NCBI GenBank assembly: GCA_016271365.2 | Contig: CM057458.1 | Coordinates: 196,202,501 to 196,266,500 of the forward strand | DNA: 64,000 nucleotides | Source of the DNA: Neoceratodus forsteri | Taxonomy: Eukaryota > Chordata > Ceratodontiformes > Ceratodontidae | Direction of reading: 5' to 3' | Shown: positions 55,966-64,000 of the stretch, piece after piece | How the letters are laid out: each line of letters starts with the position of its first letter | How positions within the stretch are numbered: the stretch's first letter is position 1 | Made by a program: the position numbers and the translations under genes | Notes under the pieces: generated by a model | Database searches by the model: none | Seen by the model: the letters and a program-made list of their open reading frames with translations, nothing else | Told to the model about the DNA's origin: nothing

Positions 55966-56110
55966 ATACATAGAAGTTGACGGCAGATGAGGACCGCAAG
56001 GCCCATCAAGTCTGCCCATTTTTTCTACCTTATGAATGTGCCATAGGCCTTTACTCTATCAATGACCTATTTATTCATACTCCTCTGTATTGCTCCCTTA
56101 TGCATATTCC
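55966..56110 (-). mobile_element. CR1 LINE 3' terminal fragment
   Basis: ACATAGAAGTTGACGGCAGA, then GGCCCATCAAGTCTGCCCAT, matches the CR1 3' end at 36676-36740. Length about 140 bases. Confidence 0.75.
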
Positions 56111-56247
56111 CATAGCCAGCCTTAAGGATAGGCAAACTAGGCGGCTGCTAGGGCGCCATTCAGTAGGGGGCGCCATCACTGTCAAACAAAGTTAATTTTT
56201 TTAATTATTATTTTATTTTTTTACAAGTGACCTGGATGGAATGAAAA

Positions 56248-56657
56248 TTAAAGAGCAGCTGACACCTTCAGGAGAGCTTTAACAAAACATAATATTTAGA
56301 CACGGTTTAGCTTGTTTTTCACATTAGGTTTGTATTTCTTCTCCCCATTATTTATTACTGAGGTCACTTGCAAAAAAAATTTGATCTTTGCTCCTGAAGA
56401 CTTCATCTATTCCTGTTGCTTTCTCCCTACCGAAAGTCATAATGCACTCTTTGTGACATCACAGTTACTTTAATGACTTGAGGCAGATGGACTCTAAAGG
56501 AACTCTGAGTGATATAGATCACATATTCATGCAAATTTCCACAGTAATAAATAACATGGAGGAGGAATCTATGGGATGTAAATGGAATGCAAGTAAAATT
56601 GTACCTAATTATCATGTTTTTTTTTAAGTTTTCCTTGTGGTGTCAGTAGCTCTTTAA
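56248..56657 (+). mobile_element. MITE with about 30-base terminal inverted repeats
   Basis: The ends TTAAAGAGCAGCTGACACC (56248) and GGTGTCAGTAGCTCTTTAA (56639-56657) are inverted copies, bounded by TTAA on both sides. A TTAA duplication would suggest a piggyBac-like origin, but the TTAA may instead be part of the repeat itself. It is the paralogue of the MITE split by DIRS copy B. No coding capacity. Confidence 0.75.
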
Positions 56658-56659
56658 CA

Positions 56660-57125
56660 TGGCCAAATTTGGTGTCATTTGGGGGGAATGCGGTGAAGAC
56701 CCTTCCATCAGATTTGTGGCTGCACACCTGCCTGACCCACCCATAAAAGAGCCACTCCCATTTCTATTAGATCTCTGCTGCTGTCTGTTTTATGTTTGGT
56801 GCCAGAGCGGCTGGAGTGCATATGCTGAGTGGTGTGTACTGGGAATGGCTGGCATTTGGTATAATCAGTTCTGGTGATGCATGTAGACAGCCATGAGGCA
56901 GTAAGGGATTGAGGCTGTGTTAACGAGTGGCAAGGGAGAGTGGAGTTTGGTTTTAAACTTGCGAAAGAAACAAGACAAACCTCAAAGAGGAATGGAGGTC
57001 AGTGTGTAGGGCAGGGGGAGCTACTGGAGAGGAGAGTGCAAGGGCGCTGCTACTGAAGGCACCAGAGCTGGCTTGCTGTGACATGGAAGGGATGGAATCC
57101 AGAAGCAGCCAGGACTTGCCGAGTC
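56660..57125. other. No gene seen
   Basis: Unassigned; open frames lack domain signals. Confidence 0.55.
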
Positions 57126-57128
57126 CAG

Positions 57129-57205
57129 ATAGAAACATAGAAGTTGATGGCAGAGAAGGACTGCAAGTCCCATCCAGACTGTCCATTTCCCTACCTACAG
57201 ATAGG
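57129..57205 (-). mobile_element. CR1 LINE 3' terminal fragment
   Basis: GAAACATAGAAGTTGATGGC, then GTCCCATCCAGACTGTCCAT, matches the same CR1 terminus as at 36676 and 55966. Only about 75 bases. Confidence 0.75.
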
Positions 57206-57590
57206 ATCAGGGAGAGGACAAGGTCCCGAAGTGTTAGCATGAAGGGCGACGGGATGGTGTCGGATCATCATGGGGTTGCAGTCGAGGAGTGGTTCCTCAT
57301 TACCATCAGTGCATTGAGTGGCCTGGTAGTCAGAAAAGTCAGTAGAGACCCCTCGAGAGCAGGGCTAGAATGGTGGGAATAAAGTAAAAGTACCCACTAC
57401 CAGTCTTGAATAGGGCCCTGCAGGTCAGTGACTGCAGAGAGAGAGAGAGCAGCAGCCAGCCAGCCGGGGGTGGGGAGTGGGAGTAGAGCAGGCCCAGGCA
57501 GCAGGAACAGCCCGGATTTGGCTGTGTGGAGGAGACTGGCAGTCCATCTCCCCCCTCCCCGGCATCCCAGAGGAGGACATTTGTCAGTGT
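57206..57590. other. No gene seen
   Basis: Purine-rich, unassigned, leading to the V-SINE head. Confidence 0.55.
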
Positions 57591-57592
57591 CA

Positions 57593-57624
<32 letters not shown>

Positions 57625-57844
57625 GCCGAGAGATCGAGGGATGTGGGTTCAGTTCCCACATCTGGCACTTGAGTTAATATCCCAGTACTGACACTGTAGT
57701 GCAGCATGAGAGGGGTGCTGCACTTCTGAGGTGCTGTCTTTCGGATGAGACGTTAAACCGAAGTCCCATCTGCCTGGATTGGTGGTAGTTCAGGTGGATG
57801 TTAAAGATCCCATGGCACTTATCGAAATGAGTAGGGGAAATTTC
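57593..57844 (+). mobile_element. V-SINE, 5' part (tRNA head and central core)
   Basis: The Pol III promoter boxes are well preserved: A box TGGCTCAGTAGGTAGCA (about 57594) and B box GGTTCAGTTCCC (about 57646). The conserved V-type central core follows (GTCTTTCGGATGAGACGTTA, AAACCGAAGTCCC, AAAGATCCCATGGCACTT). The copy is cut by a Tx1-like LINE at GTAGGGGAAATTTC (57831-57844). The remainder is at 63844 onwards. Confidence 0.85.
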
Positions 57845-57949
57845 TATTAAGTAAACAAAAACCATAATACAATGAGAAAACAAACAAAATACCACAGAGG
57901 TATAAAACTTACAACATGGAATTCATATACATATTTAACATAATACACA

Positions 57950-60900
57950 TTAAATCAAAAGGGAAGAGAAAAAAAAACAAAAAAAAGGAGAGTTTAACCT
58001 ACCCAATCCACATTTCCACAGTAAAGTACCTACTTCGTTCCCCAAAGTATTAAATTCATAAGAATGTAGTGCATCCAAGTCATCCTGTATGTGAAAAAAA
58101 ACTTCTTGCATAGAAAAAAGTTTATTTTGTAATATTCGTATGCAACGTACTTGCCAAATATGCCACTTAAGACATGCCATAATGACATACAGCGTACTTT
58201 TATTCCATTTACGCCACATCCTTGGTATTTGCCCTAATATCAAAAAATCATATTGAATATTTTCAAAAAGCGATTCACCCCACCAAAGTGCCAAAGCAGA
58301 CCAAAAAGATTTTGTGTGTGTACATTCAAAATATAAATGCTGTATTGTCTCAAGCTGTCACTGACAGAAAGATTCCGGACACAATCTCTCACTTAATTGC
58401 TTGTGCTTATGATTTGCTCTTACATTTAATTTCTGGTGAGCACATAACCAAACTACATCTTGCATCTTTTCCGGTATCCTAGGTTCAGTCATGCTGGCCA
58501 GCAGGAAAGACTTATCTATACACGTAGAAATAACAAAGAGGGGATCCTCAAAGTAACAGACCGAGACAATCTGATTATAAAAGGCTTTTCGTTCATGCGT
58601 TACAAACCATCTCAATTCAATTTTCCGTAATCTAATATATTTAAGCGTATATTGGACATAAAAAGGAAGGGTTTTTTCTACCGGGTGCCATTTCGCCCTA
58701 CCTCAAGCCGCTAAAAAAGGGTCTCCCCACAGGGACATGCACATATTTCCCATGTTCGTTTGTTTGATCAAAAGAGGCCAAATAGAAGCATAAAAAAATT
58801 TCCCAAAAAATGAACAATAGGATGCATCATACCCAAGCCTCCCTCTTTCCAGGGTCTGTAGGTGTGCGCGCTCTTCACTGGGTTCAAACGACTACCCCAC
58901 AATAGCTGAAAAAAAAGACCCACAATTTTAGAATGCACATCAAAAGGTAAGGGAAAAGTACGTGACAGAAACAGAAAAAGTGGGGCAATGTAAGATTTTA
59001 ACATATAAACAGGTTTTTTTTCGTCATCTTCCAAGATTGCCATTTTTTTTACTTTCGAAAGAGCAGTATCATATATCTCATCCCAATGACTATGCACAGA
59101 GCTATGTGAACCAAAATAAACACCAAGAATCTTCACTTTAGTACTACGTATCGGAATATCAAACAAACACTAGACTCATGCCCCAAAGGCATCAGAGAAC
59201 ATTTAGATACATTAATCTTTATACCAGTGCCCAATTGTACGGTACTAAAGAAATCCAAAATACATTTCCCAGAATCAATATCTGCTATTGAGCAGATGCA
59301 ATCATCAGCATATGCTACTGTCTTAGGAAAACAAAAGTCCCCTGAGGAGGTAATGGCACAAATATTTACATCCCTATCAGTATAACGCAGTAAAGGGTCC
59401 AAACCAAAAACAAATAAAAGGGGACTCAACGGAGAGCCTTGCCTAACTCCAATCTGGTATGGGACTGAGATCCCTAAATGTCCGTTAACTAAGGGAGTTA
59501 CTGTTGCTGAGCAATAAAGAGTTTTAATGATGTCCAAAAAAGATAACGGTATGCCATAATATTCTAAGATAGACCAAAAGATAGTCATGACACAATTTGT
59601 CAAAAGCTTTTTCTAAATCTAAGGTTAAAAGATAACCAGTCACCTTGTTCTGTAAACCTTGCTCAATCAATTCTCTAATAAAAATCAAATTTTGTGAGAT
59701 ATTCCCACCAGGAACTGCACACGTTTGAGTGGGAATTAACAATTTATGTGAAATATCTGAAAGTCGATAATTTAGAATTGTAGCCAGAATTTTGTAATCC
59801 GTAGTCAGGAGACTCAAAGGTCCCCAATTCTGCAGAAAAGCAGGATCTCCTTTTTTATAAATAAAAAACATTACCCCATTTCCCATGCCATGGGTGATTC
59901 TGCGTTCCTTCCAAATTTCTTGAAAAACAACCACCAGCCATGGTGCAAGAATATCTATGTATTTTTTTATACAATTCATTAGGCAGTCCGTCCACACCGG
60001 GCTTCGTATGCGTTGATAAATGACCAATAGTTTTCTGAACTTCAACCAAAGAAAATGGGGAAATCAAATTTGAAATTTCAAGTTCAGAAAGTGACGGAAT
60101 ATCTAGGATATGAAAAAAGGAAGGAAGGAAGACATTCCGAAGTAAGTTTTGAGAAATTCTCTGCAACATTCTCCTGCACAAAATTTCGGATACTCCGCGT
60201 ATCAGTTGCTACAGAATCGTCAGAAAATTTTAAAGTAGTCATACATAAAGGCGGCGAATCCTGGTCAGAAACATCTAACGGGTTCACCTGTTTTTGTGTA
60301 CCAGAAACCAAAAATTGTTGTTGATACCTATTTTTTTTTCCCTCATTAAGAGAAAGGTTACCATTTTCTCCTTAAGATTCAAAAACTCCTGCCTCTTAAC
60401 CCCTGCCATAGAGACCTCCTGTGACAATAAAGCCATATATCTTGCTCTATATCCCAGATATGTGAGATATGAATTTTGGGCCTTCTTCTGTGAAATTTGT
60501 AAAAAAAGCAACTTTAGGTCCTGTTTTGTATCCTCTCACCAGTCTATGGGACTATCATATAGAAAGGTAATATCTGACCGTATTGAAAAAAAGAAAGTTA
60601 TCTGAGTATCAATTGTCATATCCAATAAAAGGGACGTATTTAGTGTCCAAAAACCATGACCTAAGATAAGTTTTTGGTAATTTCCAAGAGTTATTTTCAC
60701 AATTAAATGGTTAGATGTTTCTACAGGTAAAGTAGAAACAGAACAACAAGAAATCTGTTTTGAAAAAAAAACAAAAATCTATCCTTGTAGAAATAGAACC
60801 TTTATGAATGGTATGTTCCGGCTTTTGGTGTAACGAGTCATATGAATCTACCAACTGATTAATTCTTAAAACATACAGTAAAGCATTTGTGTCACAAAAT

Positions 60901-61412
60901 AATTTTTGAGTTTTTCGTCCCAAATCCCTGGCAGCTAGACCACAATTAAAGTCACCCCCCCAGATAACCAACTTTGAAGTGTGTAAATATGGGGAGATAT
61001 GATGAAATAAAGCTGCTCTAGCTGCTTTAGTCTGTGGGGTGTATATATTTAAAAGATGATAAGCACATTGGGAGACAACTATATCCATGAGCATTGCTGT
61101 ATCAGGGATTAAATCCAAAAGTTGTAACACCTTAATATGCTGACTGGAAAAAAACAAAATCCCCAGGCCATCACATACCTCCTCCCCGGCTGACCAAAAG
61201 GAAGCACCCCAACGCCAATCCTGACCTGCTATTTTTATATCTGCCAGTGAACTTAGTCTGGTATCTTGTAACAAAATAATGGAACCAGGATGTGTACTAA
61301 GACTGGCAAAAGTAAGGCGTCTACGTGATTGAGATTTGATGCTGTTCACATTAACAGTAAGAAAAGAGAGAGCAGTGGCCAGGAAAAAGGTTAGGGAGAA
61401 AATAAACCCCAA
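57950..61412 (-). pseudogene. Tx1-like LINE ORF2 (endonuclease and RT, frameshifted)
   Basis: The endonuclease frame 61412-60711 starts near MGFIFSLTFF and has TVNVNSIKSQSRRR, LLQDTRL, YHLLNIYTPQTKAARA, IWGGDFNCGL and STRIDF, the AP-type catalytic blocks. The RT reads across 60181-59133 in several frames with GVDGLPNELYKK (about 60000), LLTLDLEKAFDKL (about 59625), RQGSPLSPLLFVFGLDPLL (about 59440) and an intact AYADD box (codons at 59301-59315). The thumb/C-terminal frame 59166-58768 has LGVYFGSH and GGLGMMHP, with more decayed sequence to about 57950. Around 60550-60700 the linker is out of frame. The gene would nick DNA and copy the element RNA onto it. Confidence 0.85.
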
Positions 61413-61434
61413 ATTTGCAAAAAAGGCACTTCAC

Positions 61435-63731
61435 TTACTTTTTTTCCTCTTTTTTTGCTTTGGGTTTTTCCTTAACCTCAATGCCCAAAACATGGTCAGG
61501 AAGAAAGGATGTAACTGAAGAAAAATCAGATTCTACCTCATCTTCCTCCCCCTCATGATCCTGTAGAGGGGCAAAAGGATTCGTTACCTGAGTAAAATCA
61601 ACCTCAGAAAACATAGTAGAGACCCCGGAATTAGTTCTACTGGTTTTAGATCTAGTGACACGTTGGAAGGGAATTTCAGACAAAGCCTCTGGTGGAGGCA
61701 TACATGTGGCATCCTGCACATCTATAGGTGTAGTGACTAAAAAAGGGTCAGGAACGGATGCCGACAGGGAATCCTGATCAGGGGCCTCTACATTAGACCC
61801 ATGGCCTACAGCCTGGGATGAGACCTTATCTAAAGCAATGGCCGATGTAGAGGCCAATGCACCAGCATCCATAGCATCCAAGATCTGTATTTGAGAAACC
61901 TCTTCTACAATAGGACTTGAAGGAGGTTGAGGATCCACAACTGGATCTGTAGCATGCTCCAGTAAATCCTGTAATCTCTGATGTTCTTTTTGTGCATTGG
62001 CCACATAAACGTCCTGTTCTGCACTAAGGGCAGCATCCGCTTTATTGTGGGAAGCCCACGAACATGAACGAAAAGTGTGCCCCCTCTTCTCATATAAATT
62101 ACACTTCATGGGGTTTCTGCAATGTGCCCCATATGGCCTAATTCCCCACATAAACCACATTTCTGCTGATCACAGACATTGCTTAGATGACCTAAAGCCC
62201 CACATTTGTAACTTGCTCTTGGCTGCCCCGGATAAAAAAGAACCCCTCTATCCCGTCCTAAAAAAAACAATTAGGCAAATGCTTAGCATAACCATTTTCT
62301 AAATGTAAGTCAATTAAATATCTCCATCCCCCTGTCCAGAGATGTTCATCATCAAGTATAGGTTCCGGGGGGCCTTTTATAGAGCAATGTCGCTGCAACC
62401 AGTAGGTTATGTCAGCCACATTCACCCCTTCATTTCGAAATAAAATCATAATTTTTTTTGAAACAGGTGTAGTCAAAGGGATAGCTAGAAAAGATTTCCA
62501 TAAAGGTGTGTGCTTTAAGGTTTGATATTGATCCAGAATCTATCTAGACCTACTGGGTGTTTAAAACTAATATCAAAAATAGAGTCTCCAGGCATATGAA
62601 TCAATGCATAAATCTCATATGTATAAAACCTCATACTGTTTTTCAATAAGTCCCGTTCAACGAAAAGTCTATTAGGGACCTCATCCTGTGATCCCCGAAA
62701 CTTCAAACGAACCGCATTCTGTCTAGCTGCAGGTTCATTCCCCAAACCAAAAGTAGCAGGAAATAATCGTTCAGCAATTCTGTCATGCCACACAGAGGGT
62801 CCTTGGTCTTTTTCAGGCTCTGTTGCCAAAATTGGCTGTTGTGCTATGCCATTATCGACAGAGGCCTCAGGGAGGGAAAGGGGGGGGGGGCTGGTGGTCG
62901 CAAAACACCCTCCTCCAAATTCCTAATGTTTTCCAAAATATCTGAACTGGGATCAGTAGGGGGAGAAAGTGATGAATTCAAAAAAGGCTGACCAGGAGGG
63001 AAAACTTAAATCCATAAACATTGATAAGGTCTGAGCAACCTCCAGGGCCTGTACATTTGCATCCCAAGATTTGCCATCTGGTGATCTAACCCACCCTGCA
63101 GCTTCTAGGGCTGAGGTCACCCATGCAGCTGAAACTGAAGCAGTAGATGAAGTATTGGGGACAGGGCTGACATCCGTGGGGGGTTCTGGATCGGGTACAG
63201 AAGGCATTTGTTGAAAGTCTACACAGGAGACTTCCATGGAGCCCTCATGATCCTTTAAGCCCAAATCTGTATGTGAAGGCCGACTAAATGGCCCAAAATA
63301 GTTTCTGAATCTCCCGCAGTGGCTGCTGCGGTGGATTGAAGATCAAAAGCCGACTGGATTTCCTCAGACATAATAAAGTGTTCAGACTCACCCAAAGCTC
63401 GAGGGTGCTGTAAATCCAGATCGGAGGATGCCAAAACAAGAAATTCACCCGCATCATTCCTCGTAGCCTGCAAACCCACCTCGGGAAGCAGCGTCGGTCC
63501 CATATACGCAATTTCCTGTTCCTGTCCGTCGTTGTGAACCATACGATGTTGCTCAGTTTCCTGTATTAAAGCGTTCTGCGTCTGAAAATATTGAGATTCA
63601 GTATCTTTTAGTAATTTTTCAAGCTCCTCCACTGCTTTCCTCTCTCTGTCTTCCGACGAAACATCTTTCTGTTCAAAATCAGGTAGGGAAACCGCTGCTG
63701 ACACAGCACTTCGTTTTGAAGTAGGTTCCAT
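61435..63731 (-). pseudogene. Tx1-like LINE ORF1 (gag-like, zinc knuckles, frameshifted)
   Basis: The probable start is ATG 63731-63729 (MEPTSKRSAVSAAVSLPDFE). A longer upstream frame only runs into the host V-SINE. The N-terminal part contains a Glu-rich, coiled-coil-like stretch (EDRERKAVEELEKLLKDTES). The middle reads in separate frames at 63264-62953, 62829-62515 (RFYTYEIYALIHMPGD, DISFKHPVGLDRFW) and 62476-62258 (RNEGVNVADITYWLQRHCSI, WTGGWRYLIDLHLENG, HLPNCFF). These blocks are typical of ORF1 in the Tx1 group. Cys/His zinc knuckles lie at 62230-62050 in mixed frames. The frame 62160-61435 ends with a Lys-rich tail (KEKPKAKKEEKK). Likely RNA binding. Confidence 0.8.
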
Positions 63732-63843
63732 AGTAGAAATGCAATGCAAGTGAGAGCTGAGGAGGAGACCAGCTCTCCACACATCCTTCCTTGCTGGTGA
63801 CTGCAAACACACTGAAGAAAATTCACCAGCAGTGCCCTCCAGT

Positions 63844-64000
63844 GTAGGGGAATTTCCCTGGTGTCCTGGCCAAATTTCCCTCATTCACTAAAAATACCAC
63901 AAACAGCTTAATCTGGTTCAAGGTCAGTTGGCATTCATCTGTATTCCCCCTCCCCCGGGTCGTGCCTGAAAATAGGCAGGATTTGTCTAGTGCACTTACC
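63844..64000 (+). mobile_element. V-SINE, 3' part (core end and LINE-like tail)
   Basis: Begins with the duplicated target GTAGGGGAATTTCC and continues with CTGGTGTCCTGGCCAAATTT, the end of the V core. The tail (63925-64000: CCCGGGTCGTGCCTGAAAAT, then CTAGTGCACTTACC) is identical in type to the 3' end of the LINE at 29432-29500 (reverse). The copy runs off the window. Confidence 0.85.

Larger units (their letters stand above)
57845..63843 (-). mobile_element. Tx1-like LINE, near full length, inside a V-SINE
   Basis: About 6.0 kb on the minus strand. A 5' UTR of about 110 bases, ORF1 (gag-like with zinc knuckles), ORF2 (endonuclease-RT) and a 3' end without poly-A are visible. Target duplications GTAGGGGAAATTTC (57831-57844) and GTAGGGGAATTTCC (63844-63857) lie within the V-SINE core. 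Frameshifts in both ORFs make the copy inactive. Confidence 0.88.

Noticed and set aside
57339..57707. Minus-strand frame of 122 codons over the V-SINE head
   Set aside because: Overlaps Pol III promoter boxes of a SINE; not a protein gene.

Overview
This is eukaryotic, non-mammalian vertebrate DNA, almost entirely layers of transposable elements around one recognisable host exon. The exon (40591-40716, + strand) is phase 0 at both ends, has AG/GT splice sites and encodes 42 residues of the FOLH1/NAALAD2 glutamate carboxypeptidase family, closest by memory to NAALAD2. The rest reads as intron or flank of that gene. DIRS, Penelope-like, Tx1-like, L1, CR1 and L2-type elements, V-SINEs and many young-looking SINEs occur together. 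This mix points to an amphibian-type genome (caecilian or salamander) or possibly lungfish, turtle or lizard. The species cannot be named from this window.

Layout. 1-4368: right part of a DIRS tyrosine-recombinase retrotransposon (copy A). 4766-11245: L1 copy A, carrying two SINE insertions and an L2-type LINE. 11598-12120: a reverse SINE. 12121-16003: a minus-strand LTR retroelement with a tRNA-Pro-like primer-binding site and one long LTR. 16994-18232: two SINEs. 18568-18711: a fold-back element. 19260-20788: a minus-strand Tigger/pogo-like transposase pseudogene. 20959-21457: a SINE. 21610-22210: a Penelope-like GIY-YIG fragment. 22210-24760: a third DIRS lineage (gag only). 24765-31700: an L2-type LINE with a 4-kb block in it. 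31974-38795: DIRS copy B, nearly complete, with both inverted terminal repeats, an internal complementary region and a CR1 LINE inside its recombinase. 39440-40000: an L2-type LINE tail. 40591-40716: the host exon. 43056-44510: a palindrome plus tandem-repeat complex. 46770-47750: Tx1-like and CR1-like fragments. 48480-49085: a SINE. 50290-55960: L1 copy B, holding a hAT-type MITE and a tandem duplication. 56248-56657: a MITE that is the unoccupied paralogue of the DIRS B target. 57593-64000: a V-SINE split by an approximately 6-kb minus-strand Tx1-like LINE.

How the parts relate. Nothing here forms an operon or pathway. The biology is nested insertion. Insertion order can be read from target-site duplications: SINEs into L1, a MITE into L1, a LINE into a V-SINE, DIRS into a MITE and CR1 into DIRS. 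Nearly all transposon reading frames are broken. The RT-RNase H frame of DIRS B is open over 596 codons but has lost a catalytic aspartate.
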